A DNA stretch of 64,000 bases. Origin: Protopterus annectens (lineage: Eukaryota; Chordata; Ceratodontiformes; Protopteridae). The stretch covers positions 1,118,366,907-1,118,430,906 of the forward strand of contig NC_056733.1 in assembly GCF_019279795.1 (NCBI RefSeq). Reading direction: 5' to 3'. This document shows positions 19,500 to 30,777 of the stretch, in pieces. The translations under genes and the position numbers were made by a program. Position 1 is the first letter of the stretch; the number at the start of each line of letters is the position of its first letter. The notes beneath the pieces were generated by a model. That model searched no databases. It was not told where the DNA came from and worked only from the letters and a program-made list of their open reading frames with translations.

Positions 19500-21393
19500 A
19501 TGTCTTATTTTTTTAAATTTCCAAGCACTTATCAACTGACTGCCTCTTTGGGGGGAAAGATTGCTGTTTATGCAAAGAATTGGGAACTCATTACCCAGGA
19601 TAAATGGGTTTTAAATATAGTGTCCCAGGGATACAGATTTCACTTCCACACTTTGCCAACACCAAGCGGGTGGCCAGAACTACCCCAAAATCAGTGGGCA
19701 GAGGCACAAAAACAAGTACTTTCTCTCTTAAGCATGGGGACTATTCAGCTGGTACCCGAAGAGGAAAAGAGACAAGGTTTCTACTCAAGACTTTTCCACC
19801 CAGAAAGGACAATTCATGGCATCCTATCCTGGACCTGTCTACTCTAAACACCTTTTTGGAGATTCCAAAATTCAAGATGCTGACTCTTCACCAATTACTT
19901 CCTATGCTAGGCAAAGATGCCTGGTTGGCAACAGTAGATTTAAAAGAAGCATACCTGCACATCCCAGTCAGGGAATCTTGCAGAAGATACCTACGCTTCA
20001 AAGCAGGCTACACGCACTATCAGTTTTCTGCACTGCCCTTTGGCTTATCTACTGCGCCCAGGGTATTCACAAAGTGCCTAGCTCCAGTTATTGCATTTTG
20101 CAGGCAAAGAAATATTCAAATATACCCATACCTGGACTATTGTCTAATTCAAGCAGAAAGCCAGGACATACTTTTGAATCATCTGGCCTTTGTACAAAGG
20201 GTTCTACCTTGTCTGGGGTACACCATAAACTAAAGGAAATCACACCAGGTACCCTGTCAACAAATTATATTCCTGGGAGCAAGCTTGAGTACAACTTCCA
20301 GGATGGCATACCTCATGCCAGAGAAACAAAATCATCTGACAACCTACTTCAAACAAGTGGCCACAAAAACCCTGCTATCTGCAAGACAAATACTGCAAGC
20401 CTTGGGGTTCATGGCCTCCTGCATTCTTCTAATTCCATATGCAAGACTGCATATGAGGAAACTACAGTGGTATCTAAAAGCCTATGGTGTCAACATTTTC
20501 AAGACCTAGAAACAATGATTCCTATTATACCTTGCCTATGCCTAGAGTTCCTTTGGTGGGCAGAGGCCTGCCACCTAAACAAGGGACTACCTTTCACACC
20601 ACCCCCTGCCGCCCAAACCCTAACAACAGACGCATCAGACTATGTATGGGGGGCTCACCTGGCAGGGAAGTGCATTCAGGGCAAATGGAACCCAAGTCAA
20701 ATGCACCTGCATATCAATCAAAAAGAAATGTTAGCTGTACAGAATGCTCTGACAGCCTTCAAGGACCACATTCTTCCAGGACAACTAATGGTAAAGACGG
20801 ACAACACAACTGTTATGTGGTACACAAACAAGCAGGGGGGTACACCTCTGCAGACTAGCCATGGCATTGTGGAACACAGTCTTGAGCTACCAAGTGCACC
20901 TACAAGCTCAATTCCTGCCAGGAAAATTAAATACACTGGCAGACGGACTAAGCAGAAAACTCATGGACCCACACAAGTGGAAACTGGAACCAAGGATTTT
21001 CAACACGTTGACAAGCAAATGGGGGAGCCCAGATATAGACCTGTTTGCGTCTCCCCAGAACTACCAATTGGACAAATTTTGCACAAGGACTCCCCACAAA
21101 CAAGCCTGGAAAGTGGATGCTCTGTCCTTCAGCTGGAAAAACCTATCAGTCTATGCCTTCCCCCTCTGCCTGTGCTCTCCAAAGTACTACTAAAAATCAA
21201 ACAAGACAAACCAAGGATGATTTTGATTACTCCAGACTGGCCGCGCCAACAGTGGTTCCCCCTCCTGCACAGTGTGACATGGTTATCTCCATGGCACCTG
21301 CCTCAAACTCCTTCCCTGCTGTTTCAGCAGGAGAACCAGTTTCTGCACCCTCAGCATCTAACACTGAACCTTGCAGCCTGGCTAATTACTTAA
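19500..21393 (+). pseudogene. DIRS copy 2 pol remnant: RT, RNase H, DAM-like domain
   Basis: RT: ITQDKWVLNIVSQGYRF (19500-19847 frame), then after a shift near 19790 PILDLSTLN, ATVDLKEAYLHIPV and FSALPFGLSTAPRVFTKCL. The catalytic box reads YLDYC where copy 3 has YLDDC, so an Asp is lost. A stop follows at 20231. RNase H: TTDASDYVWGAHL, NQKEMLAVQNAL, KTDNTTVMWYTNK, then in another frame NTLADGLSR; all four acidic positions are visible. DAM-like: PDIDLFASPQNYQLDKF and ITPDWPRQQWFPLL. At least four frame changes separate these blocks. Confidence 0.88.
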
Positions 21394-22420
21394 TCTCTCT
21401 TTTACCATCCCTCAGCAAACCTGTGATGGATATTTTAGAGGCAAGGAGGCCTAGTACTAGAAAATCTTATACTGAAAAATGGAAAAGATTCTGTGCCTGG
21501 AACCAGTCTCAAGGGATGAGCACAGCAGCGCCCAATTTACCTCAGACTTTACAATACTTAACTGAGATGATTCACAAGGGCCTGTCTTATTAAAATCCAT
21601 GCCTCAGCCATTTCAGCTCATTATAACACAGAACTTCCCCTCTTTTCTCATCCACTGCTCAAGCAGTTCCTCAGAGGGGCCAGAAATTTGAGACCACCCA
21701 AGAGAGCTCCAACCCCAGCCTGGGACCTTAACTTTGTCTTGGAGAAACTCACTCTACCTCCTTTCGAGCCAGCTGCTACTGCAGACTTAAAATTTCTTTC
21801 TTGGAAAACAGCTTTCCTTTTAGCAATCACTTCAGCTAGAAGGGTATCTGAATTACAGGCCCTTATGGCAGTGGAGCCTTTCATCATCTATCATGCGGAC
21901 AGGGTGTCCCTCAGAACCAGTCCTTCCTTCATGCACAAGGTGGTATCCAGTGTGGCTCTTAATCAGTCCATTCATTTGCCAACCTTCTTTCCCAATCACA
22001 GAATAAAGGGGAGCTGATACTACATTCCTAAGATTGCATAGACAACTTAGATTCTACTTGGACAGGAGTAAACCTCAAAGGAAGTCTGAACAACTGCTGG
22101 TGGCATTTGCTGCAGGGGCAGAGTGGAAGGCTATTTCAAAGCAAACCATTTCTAAATGGATAAGCCATTGCATTCATTTCTGCTATAAGCATCATGGAAA
22201 ACCTATCTCCCAGGGGATCAGACCTCACTCCACCTTGGCTGCATCTACCTCTACAGCCTTTCTCAGAGGCATCCCTATTAGGGACATCCTAGAAGCTGCT
22301 ACCTGGAGTTCTGTACATACTTTCACCAAGCATTATCATTTGCCAATTTTCTCTAAATCCAGAGCTGGCTTTATCACTGCAGTCCTGCAGGGCCTTATAG
22401 CTGGCCCTAATGGTATCTAA
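21394..22420 (+). pseudogene. DIRS copy 2 tyrosine recombinase remnant
   Basis: N-terminal SAM-like part: RRPSTRKSYTEKWKRFCAW (within 21045-21593). Catalytic domain: LNFVLEKLTLPPFEP, TSARRVSELQALM (catalytic Arg), SLRTSPSFMHKVV (21688-22017), then PHSTLAASTSTAF and HTFTKHYHLP (22034-22420). The H-x-x-R motif reads H-S-T-L, so the second catalytic Arg is changed to Leu; the Tyr is present. Two frame shifts lie near 21595-21690 and 22015. The 5' end overlaps pol in a different frame, as is usual for DIRS. Confidence 0.88.
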
Positions 22421-22459
22421 ATTCCTCCTCCCAACCATAGCTTTGGGAATCTACCCAAA

Positions 22460-22570
22460 TGTAATCATTGCAACAGTGAAACATGAAGAACATAGTACAG
22501 TTGTGTACACTTACCATAAATGTAGATGTTCGAGTGTATTCACTGTTGCAGTCGTGGTTACCCTCCCTCC
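22460..22570 (+). repeat. Internal complementary region of DIRS copy 2
   Basis: The first half (gcaacagtgaaacatgaaga region) is complementary to the left end 17372-17407. The second half (from acagttgtgtacacttacca to ttcactgttgcagtc) is complementary to the right end 22870-22928. It thus encodes the joined termini, as in the DIRS1 circle-junction model. Confidence 0.9.
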
Positions 22571-22704
22571 AGCCCCCTAACTTCTTTTGACTATATCTCT
22601 ACTTTCCTTTACTATGCTTAAAAGCCTTTTTTGTGTATTTGCTTTTTTGCTGGAGGTATATCTTTGTACTTTTATATTTAATTGCTTCCCATTAGGGGGG
22701 CACC

Positions 22705-22928
22705 TGACATCTGGGGCAAGAAAAACTGATGTAATGGCATCGGCTGCATGTTTTATACCTCTGATGACCTGACGTCATGGAAGAAGGGACAGAAACCGAC
22801 GCAGGACCCAAGACTTTGTTAATCAGGCCGACTGAGGGCTACCTGCAAGCATATAACCTAAATGTAATGACTGCAACAGTGAATGCACTCAAACATCTAC
22901 ATTTATGGTAAGTGTACACAACTGTACT
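22705..22928 (+). repeat. Right terminal inverted repeat of DIRS copy 2
   Basis: Inverted relative to 17372-17570. It contains an inward-facing TATA-like box (rc of ttttatacc near 22750) and ends with ctacatttatggtaagtgta followed by cacaactgtact. Confidence 0.88.
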
Positions 22929-23113
22929 TTCTCCAATCTACAGAACACAGCCTACTGTCCTAAAGGCCAGCTTTCCTTCACCCATTTTCTTAATACATTG
23001 TCATGTACCCTCTATCTCCACATTTCTCATTCCACCCAACATACCACCTTACATTCCCCCATTTTACCTTATTGCTGTCAAATCTAAAGACACCAAACTC
23101 CTCCTAGAAGATA

Positions 23114-23159
<46 letters not shown>

Positions 23160-23572
23160 CACATCAACACCCCTCCCTTCCTCCATATCTACAACCTTTG
23201 TCTTCCTACAGCTTGATGTAGAGAGCTTTTTTTGTTAACTCATTGCTCCCTACAAGAGTATAATTGTCAAGAATGCAGAGTCTCCGTGTGGCCTGTAAGA
23301 GTATACCCATATTTACAAGAGGCTTCCCTGTACTCATGAAATGAGTATATTCGTCACTGTTTTCAAAGTCTAATTTTTGAAGTCCTGGAGAAAGTGCATA
23401 CATAAAACTAAGGGTACAAGGAGACATCTACAAGCTGACATGATTTGCTAACCATGACATTGACATGCTCAGCATAGGATGTGCAGAGATGCAGTTATTA
23501 AGAAAAGTTTGCAAAAAGTCATCAAAGAAATAACATTTCCATGGGTTCCCTATTACGCTGTCACAGTCTTTG
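22929..23572. other. Unannotated stretch with a (TA)n microsatellite
   Basis: A (TA)n run occupies about 23115-23154. Short open frames on both strands here show no recognisable domain. The pyrimidine-rich segment 22929-23110 may be old LINE sequence, but I cannot support a family. Confidence 0.5.
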
Positions 23573-23900
23573 TGAAACAGTAAAACGTGAAAAGACAAAA
23601 TAGCGAAGCGGCGTTTCAGGGAATTATTTCCCTGGGAAAGAATTAGTTTGGCCACTTTCGCTACTTTGCCTTTTCGGCACTGTAGTACAATCTCGGAGTT
23701 GGTACATTTAAGTAGGGGGGGTGTGCGGGCGAAGCCCCCCATGTTAAGTAATGTTCTACTGTTTTTTTTTGTTTCGGAACAGCGATTGGTTTCCATTGGA
23801 AAATAATCGCTGTTCTGAAGTTTCAGCATTGTAAGCTTTCGCTTACATGGAGTCGATTATCTGTCGTTCGCTTTTCTGAGCGTGCGATATAATATAGACC
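23573..23900. mobile_element. MITE copy related to the 13.7-kb element, left end missing
   Basis: The right terminus cgtgcgatataatatagacc matches the GGTCTATAT-type terminus of the other two copies. The interior shares the 'aatctcggagttggtacat' core followed by ttaagtag and a G/C run. A matching left terminus is not found, so it is probably truncated. Confidence 0.6.
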
Positions 23901-24544
23901 ATTGCTATGTTTGCATTCATAATGCAAAAAATAGAGTAGGATACTGTCATGTTGGGGGTTGAGTATTCAAGCAGTGAGTGTTAGCAAAAGTGATATAAAA
24001 ACATAGTGGGTAATATGAAGACATTCTGAAATAAAAATGCTCTTTTGGTAAAGCAGCTACAACGATTACCCATAGTTTCCAAACTGCTTTAATTTTCTAA
24101 GAGCTGTGAGACCTGCAGGTTAACAGATGATGTCATCTTATACAAGACATTAAGGCATGCAGTGTTGCCATTGATACTTGCCATCTAACACAAATGTTCT
24201 TGCAGATTAATATTGTTTTGAAACGTTGTGAAGTCATTGTATACATAATCTGCATAGATTTAGCAATATCCGCTCTTGTCATTCATCATTAGAAAGCTCT
24301 TGAACAGGTGAACAATTCACTCACTGATATCTTGGGTCTGTCTTACAGACTTAACAGAGCTACAGTCTTTCGTTTGACCACAAAGATAGTATTTTTTGTT
24401 AACTAAATTACAGACTTATTTTATAAATCTGCAATATAAAATCAGCATCTACAGACATACCTCTGATACTAACTCCAGTGTATAGCCCACTCTCTTCCAA
24501 AGATATATTTTAAATTTGTTTGTAACTTACACAATGTATCATGT
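23901..24544. other. Unannotated A+T-rich stretch
   Basis: No coding pattern, repeat ends or RNA gene recognised. Confidence 0.45.
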
Positions 24545-26900
24545 ATTATTTTATTTTATTATTTATCTATTTTACATTTGTTAACCGGAATAGTCCAGCT
24601 GAGCGTTGGCTTGTTTTCAGTGTAGACCCGGGGCGAAAAGCTCCACAGTGAGTTTTGAATTTTACATGCATACAGTTAAGAAATTATCATTTGCAGCTAA
24701 CCAAACAGTTAACAAGATAACATTTACAATAAATCGTACAGAAAACACTTGGGTACAATGTCATTAAAGGAATAATGCATTCATAATAATTGTTTGGTTA
24801 TATACAGTATCAGTACAAAAGGAAAAGCATGGGATGAAGTGGTTAAACAGTGAGACAGAGGGGTAGAAGTTTATTATGATAGACAGGGGAGGAGAGGAAA
24901 ATGAAGGAGAAGGAATAGAAGGGAAGGGTATAGTGGGAGAACAGGGAAATAAGAATGAGAGGACTGATGGAGGGAGAGGTATTAGAAGTTGGGGTAGGGT
25001 AGTTTCAGGGAGGATGACTACAGTGGCAGGACCATTTGTTTGTTAGGTATCTCCGAGTGGCTAGCTTGAAATGCTTGGTATGGTCAAGGGTCCTCATTTC
25101 TTGGGGTAGTTGGTTCCAAGTTGCAGCAGGGTTATAGTTATAGAGTAAACATCCTGTTTTGGTTTTGGGTTTGAGTTTATAAATCTGTAGGAAGTCTTGG
25201 TCTGAGCTACGTAGTGTACTGGTTGGGGAATATTTAGATATAATAGATAGAAGGCTAGGACAGAAAGATGGTAGATAGAGGATGGAGTAGATAATTTGTA
25301 GTTGATGTAGTAGGAGCAAATGAGGGAATTTGAGCCAGTCCAGTTGTTTAAGGGATAAGCAATGGTGTGATTTGTAGGTTTGGTTTGCAGCGAATCTGGC
25401 CACCTTATTATAGGTAGTTTCAAGTTTTGTAATGAGTGTGATGTTAAGGTTTTTGAATAACTGACAGCTATAGAGAAGGGTGGAAAGAAGAAATGCATAG
25501 GTGATTGTTAATCTTGGTGTGTTGGTTAAATGTCTTTTGTTACAATAAAGGAGTCCAAGTTTCTGGTGAGTCCTTTTGATTGCATTAGTAACTTGGAGAT
25601 CAAATTTTAACTGGTCTGACTCCCAGCAGTTTAGTACTGGGTTCAGCAGTAATGGTAGTGTTATGGCTTGATAGGATGGAAAAAGTAGTTTTAAGATTGA
25701 TGAGGTTTTCGGGTAGGAAGAGTAGGAGCTTAGTTTTCTTAGGGTTGAGAATTAATTTGTTATCACAAAGCCATGTATCTATGGTCTTGAATGAAGCTTG
25801 GGTAGTAGAGTGGAGGTCAGATGGATTGTCTGCAATAGTGATGACAGTTGAATCATCTGCATATTGTACAAGTGTAGAGTGGGGACGAGGTGTAAAGTAG
25901 GTTAGTGAAAATATTAAAGAGCAGTGGCCCAAGTGTGGATCCTTGGGGGACTTCCATTGGCATGTTAAGGGGGGGGGGGTAGTGCAGAATGCCATTTAAC
26001 AGCTTGCTGGCAGTTAGAGAGATAGCTGGAAAACCAGGATATGGTGGGAGGAGAGAATTGTAAATGGGAGAGTTTGTCCAAGAGGAGGGGATGGGAGACA
26101 GTGTCAAAGGCTTTGGAGAGGTTGAGGAACAGACAAGAAACTACTTTATTGTTGTTGTCACAGGCCAGTGATACAGTATTGATGAAGGATATTAGTGCAG
26201 TTGTAGTACTGTGTTTGGGATGGAATCCATATTGTGTGTGTGTGTGTTAGAAGGCTCTCTTGTAGAAGGTACTGCATTATCTGCTTGTGAATGCATTTCT
26301 CTAGATTCTTAGAGAGGGGAGACAGTATAGCAATTGGTTTGAAGTTGGTTATTTCAGAAGAATTACTGCCTTTGTCTATAGGTAATGTGAAAAATGTTTT
26401 CCATATTGCAGGGTCATATGATTCAGAGATAGATCGGTTAATCAGGATGGATACTGGATAGGCTAGGGTTTCAGTAGCACTATGTAGGAAATAGGAAGGT
26501 AGATTATCAGCTGAGGGGGAGCAGAGTTTGAGTTTGGAGAGTAAGGATTTAATGTAGTTGGTTGAAACAGATTTAAGGGAAAAAGAGTTAGAAGGATAGG
26601 GAGGAGAAGTAGAGATTTTGGAGTTATTAGCATTTTTCCTAGTGGGAAGAGCATTTATTATGGTAGTTATTCAGTCAATAAACTGATTGTTAAATGTAGT
26701 GGCAGTTTCGTCTGGAGTTTTATTTGGGCATGGGTTTGGAGGAGAAGGGTTTCCTGGATGTAGTATATGATTGACAGTATTCCAGAATTTTTTGGGGTCT
26801 GATTTTAGGGTAGTGGGAGGATTTGCATAGAAGTTAGTCTTGTCTTTCTTGATAATTTTCTTTATTTGATTCCCAAGTTCTTTATTAATTTATAAATCTA
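24545..26900 (-). mobile_element. LINE-B, minus strand
   Basis: On the minus strand the element runs from RT sequence to a 3' end that reads gtggagcttttcgccccggg, then tgaaaacaagcc, then ggttaacaaatgta with an (AAATA)-rich tail. This gives the family's 3' signature, seen also at 7.5, 13.4 and 61.1 kb. The 5' part (26400-26900) shows RT N-terminal-like codons only weakly. Confidence 0.8.
25005..26650 (-). pseudogene. LINE-B reverse transcriptase remnant
   Basis: Minus-strand blocks: VPQGSTLGPLLFNIFTNLL (25853-26107), QYADDSTVITIADN and LNPKKTKLLLF with TKLLGV (25600-25995), and a C-terminal PAATWNQLPQEMRTLDH (25005-25403). The YADD box is intact. Frames shift between blocks at about 25870 and 25590. 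The combination fits the jockey/CR1/L2 side of non-LTR RTs, but I cannot place the clade more exactly. Confidence 0.85.
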
Positions 26901-27195
26901 ATGAAGTGTATTTTCAATACAGGAGTTTGGAGAAAAGCTCTCAGAAAGCAATTGATTTCCTGGCTTAGAAGATTTCAGGAAGCAAAGATGTTAATTAGCC
27001 TCTTGCTGTTCAGGATTAAATGAGTTAAACCACTACCAGATCAGCAAAACCCAATCAGAACCTCCCCGTTTCACCCTAACTCCATCATTCCAGCTTAAAG
27101 GAAAATCCTAGAAAAGGGTGGTATACAAAAAGCTATTTTCCAGTTTACAACATAAGTACTTTCTGTTGATAAAACAATGTGACGTCTGACCATTT
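26901..27195. other. Unannotated A+T-rich stretch
   Basis: No support for coding or RNA features. Confidence 0.4.
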
Positions 27196-27199
27196 AGGA

Positions 27200-27930
27200 A
27201 GACTAGGACTGCTGTTTGGCTCTTGACAGTCAACATTGTGCTTAACATGGTTAAGTATCAACTCATAGGCATCATCTTCATAGACCTAAACACTTTCATT
27301 TGATCTGGTAGACAACTCCATTCTACTCCATCATGTCTGACAGTGGAGTAAGCAACACAGAAGCAACTTGATTTCAGAACATCCTCAGTTACAGAACCTT
27401 TGAGTTTAAGATTAGCTCATCCCTCTTTACAGAAGTACCCCTTGCTACAGGAGCGCCACAGGGTTTCATTTCAGTTCCACTGCTCTCTTCCATCTTCATA
27501 AATAAACTGCCATTTGGCCTCCTCAACCACCTACTTGTTATGTATGCAGAAGACATGCTAATTTGTAATTCAAGCTACTGTCACTCAGCTTCAGAACCAA
27601 CCTTAGCAGGACTTGCTAAACCTCTCCTCCGGACAAGATAAGAAGCTTCTTAAGTTCAGTAAAACAAAATCCATGTTTTTCATCAAACAAAAGCTTTTGC
27701 AAGTCCTCCACTACCCTCCTCCCTAAATATTGTGGACCTTTGCAATAACCAAATTGAGACAGCCACCTCCTTTAACCACTTAGCATGAGGCTTGACCACA
27801 GACATTAAACTTCAAACTTCGTATTGTAAAATAATATGGGCAAAAATCAGCCAGCTACTGCCTGGGCTCTTAAGATATGTCACTACTTCTGCAGACTTTA
27901 ATATGGGCAGATTTTGGTTCATTAAAATTC
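27200..27930 (+). pseudogene. Decayed LINE reverse transcriptase (LINE-D)
   Basis: A GAPQGFISVPLLSSIFINKL block (27448-27510) is followed by VMYAEDMLICN (27538-27570), a YADD box with the first Asp changed to Glu. Upstream, GIIFIDLNTF (27265-27300) is equivalent to the DLAKAF block. Downstream, the pattern FSKTKSMFFI follows. Stops are frequent. It may share ancestry with LINE-C (YADDMVL). Clade unresolved. Confidence 0.7.
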
Positions 27931-28139
27931 CTTAATTACTTTTTTTTTCTTTTTATTGTAGGGCTTATTAATGCTGACATTCCACTCATTTGGTTTATTT
28001 TTACATATTGTAATTGGGATATCTTGTATTATGCCATTTGTTAGAATGGCATCTGTGACTATATGGTGGCTGGAAATCTTGCAGTTACATTTTGAGAGCT
28101 CATCATATGGTTTTAATAGAGTTGTCTTTTCCTGATATT

Positions 28140-29800
28140 TGTTACACTGAGTTTAGATGCCCTAAAGAGATTACTGATGTGTGATTGATTAGGTTTAAAC
28201 AGAGATGAGGATAATCTAGGAGTACTTTAGTTGAGATGTTAGTGAGGATGGGGTCAAGAAGATTTGGACCTGTAGTGGGGTGGTAAACAGTTTATACATG
28301 GGAGTTAGCATTTACTAAATCAATTAATCTTTGGACATACCCAAATTTTGTGATTATACATGCTTCATTTAATCAAAAAGATAAATTAATTCACGTATCA
28401 GGAAAGTATTTTTATATCTGGGTAGTTCAATAAGCACATTTAGTAATCATTCATGGTTCTCTGTGGATATGGAAAGTGAACTATAGCAAGCTGTTAATTA
28501 ATAATGTGTTTTCTTTAGTGTAAATTGAAGTTCAGTATGCTGTTTGTCTTTTTTGGGGACTCATTCTACGGATAATTTGGTCTTAGACACATTTTGATAC
28601 TCCACTTCCAATAGATCTGTGTATGTGATGAGTACTGTAACCCAATAAAGAGGGAGTGCAGCTTTTACAGTGAAACCAAGGATGCAGTCTGGTTGCAGGA
28701 GAGCGTTGAGATCTGACAGATTATTGCTAAGACTTCTAACATTGGGCATATTAGTCATGATGTTGTTTGGATTTGAATTTACTGCCATCCTTTTTCTTTT
28801 TCTTTTGTTGAAATGTCAAGAAGATAGACTTTCCTAACAAAAGGTACTCTGATGGCACAAGTTCTTTAGCCAGTATTTAGAATCCATGAAACAAGAGGTG
28901 CAAGCCATCCATAGTGAGGAAGTTTAAGCTATTGGTCATTTTGCCCAAGCTGACCTGTAATGGACAGCGCAGTGATGCAGCAGTTTGCATTGTCACCTCA
29001 TAGCAAGAGCTTCTCCGGTTCAATTCATGGCTGGGGTATCTTCTGTGCGGTGTCTGCATTTCCTCCCTGCATTCGTGTGGTTTTCTTGCAGGTGCTCTTG
29101 TTTCCTCACACCTTACAAAGACATACGTCTGGTGCATTTCTCCCCATGCCTCTGCTGAAAATTGTCTCGTTCTAAATAGGACTTTCCCGGTAAACAAATG
29201 GTCTTTGGAAGACAGTGGACTATACACTGGAGTTAGTATCAGAGGTCTGTCTGTAGATGCTGATTTTATATTGCAGATTTATAAAAGAAGTCTGTAGTTT
29301 ATTTACCAAAAAAAATTGGATCCCCCTAGAATGACACCAGCTAATTAGGTAATTATTAAGGCAGTTGATCTTCTGTTTGTGTCTGGGCATCATTCAGGTT
29401 GGGTGGGTAGATTTCCAGTCAAGGCCAGAGTCTTACCTGCATTTGATACATACATATGAAGCTCTGAGAAAGCCGTCTGCATGCCCCTCTAATCTGAGCA
29501 CTTCATGTTATTCATATTGACATGAGTCACCACTATTTAAGAATATTTGTCTTGTTTGAAGAACACTAGCACCCTCATGATATCATGGATCCTGGCTACA
29601 ATAATGACAGCTGTCACCCTGTCTTTATCCAACCTAGTAATTAGAGTTAGATTGCATGAAGATGGAGTCACTAGTTACTAGGACATTTCCCCTTGGATGC
29701 TTAGACTTAGCAGCAATGGAAGATTTGCAATCAACAGCCTGATGACTCTCTGAGTTATGTGAGTGTGGTTTTGTGTTAGTAGATTGCTGCCAAGGCAGTT
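28140..29800 (-). mobile_element. Decayed CR1-like LINE, minus strand (ORF1 esterase to endonuclease)
   Basis: On the minus strand, an endonuclease start reads NVRSLSNNLSDLNALL (28561-28788), aligned with copy A's LNARSL block. The segment to 28140 parallels copy A at about 1560-1740. Upstream, 29330-29790 parallels the esterase region of copy A, including a 'gtcactagttactaggacat' segment where the serine block begins. A V-SINE splits the element at 28957-29205. Confidence 0.65.
28957..29205 (+). mobile_element. V-SINE-like SINE
   Basis: Head: agcagtttgcattgtcacct with cggttcaattc as B-box-like sequence. Body: gtgcggtgtctgcatttcctccctgcat and caccttacaaagacat. Tail: catttctccccatgcctctgctgaaaat and ccggtaaacaaatgg. 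Same family as at 10.9 and 44.3 kb. Confidence 0.8.
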
Positions 29801-30191
29801 TAATCTTGGTTCTTTGAAGGCTGGAGAATGTTTTTTTTTTGTAGCCTCAGTTTAAGTTGATTTAGAGGGATCTTGCGGAGGTATTGATGAGTTTACCTGA
29901 CCATCTGTGTAAGTGAGAAGGCAGCCTCCAGGTTATAGAGATAATTGCACCTTTCACAAATTGCATCATACTAATCGAGTAGTTGGTTATCAGTGAATCT
30001 TAATGCAGTTCCTAGAATATCTCAGCTTGCCAGGTGCAGTGAGGCTGGCAACAGAAGGATAGAGGTAGACTGGTCTTCCATGTTTGCCAAGTGGATCAAA
30101 TTGTTGAGGGCAGTATAGAGAGATATTGAAGCAATTTGGTCGTTAGGGAAGATGGGTTGTGTTGATAAAGTGTGCTTTATAGAATATGTAG

Positions 30192-30763
30192 AAAACTGGA
30201 GTGCCGATATGAAACCCTCACCTCTGTAACTCCTCAGCCTCAAACCTGATAAAAATGTGCACCGGACCAACAGTTTTTGAAATTTGTCCAAATATTTTTT
30301 AAAAAACACAATTCTAAAACAAACCGTAAAGAACTTTGCACATTCAGCCCTTAACTGATTTTGTATTGTGGGACTTCCTCAGAGTTCATTAATAAAGTTG
30401 AAATCATGTCATTTTATAGGCAAACTATTAGATTTGGATTTTGTAGTTAATTTTAATTGATGATGGAATTTTTAGATTAACTGTTTAAATGATGTGACAG
30501 TTTTGTGGAAATAGTTTGCCTATAAAAGGAGGTTATACCAAGTGTATTAATGAACTCTGAAGAAGTCCTGCAATACAAAATCAGTTAAGGGACAAAATTG
30601 CTCAGTTCTTTATGGTTTGTTTTAGAATCATGGTTTTTAATAAATATTTGAATGAATTTCAAAAACTGTTGGTCCGGTGCATGTTTTTATCAGCTTGATG
30701 CTGAGGATTTTATATCGGTATGCCAGTTTTCATTGTATTAGTCTCAGTTGTCTTGGTTACCTG
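30192..30763 (-). mobile_element. Foldback element, probable Penelope-like terminal repeat pair
   Basis: Flanked by a perfect 14-bp duplication TATAGAATATGTAG (30178-30191, 30764-30777). The left arm (30192 to about 30460) is an imperfect reverse complement of the right arm (about 30470-30730), with a 33-bp unpaired extension on the right. Degenerate hammerhead-like boxes CTGAAGA / AAAA occur in the right arm (30557-30563, 30577-30580) and CTGAGGA / AAAA in the left. It is organised like the 11.7- and 51-kb elements, so a PLE origin is likely. It has no coding sequence. Confidence 0.6.
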
Positions 30764-30777
30764 TATAGAATATGTAG

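Larger units (their letters stand above)
17372..22928 (+). mobile_element. DIRS retrotransposon copy 2
   Basis: Complete architecture: left end ATGTTCTTC, left inverted repeat with a TATA-like box, gag, RT/RNase H/DAM-like pol, YR in an overlapping frame, ICR, right inverted repeat and right end CTGTACT. Length is about 5.56 kb. I see no target-site duplication, as expected for tyrosine-recombinase integration. Decay includes frameshifts in homopolymer runs, a nonsense codon after the RT, a changed RT catalytic box and a lost recombinase Arg. It is non-autonomous now. Confidence 0.92.

Noticed and set aside
19816..21393. 525-codon ORF as one intact pol protein
   Set aside because: The true RT motifs lie in another frame upstream; only the RNase H and the last part of the DAM-like segment are in this frame.
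22912..23238. 108-codon ORF across the (TA)n tract
   Set aside because: The frame is held open by the microsatellite, giving an Ile/Tyr repeat, and it overlaps the right end of DIRS copy 2.
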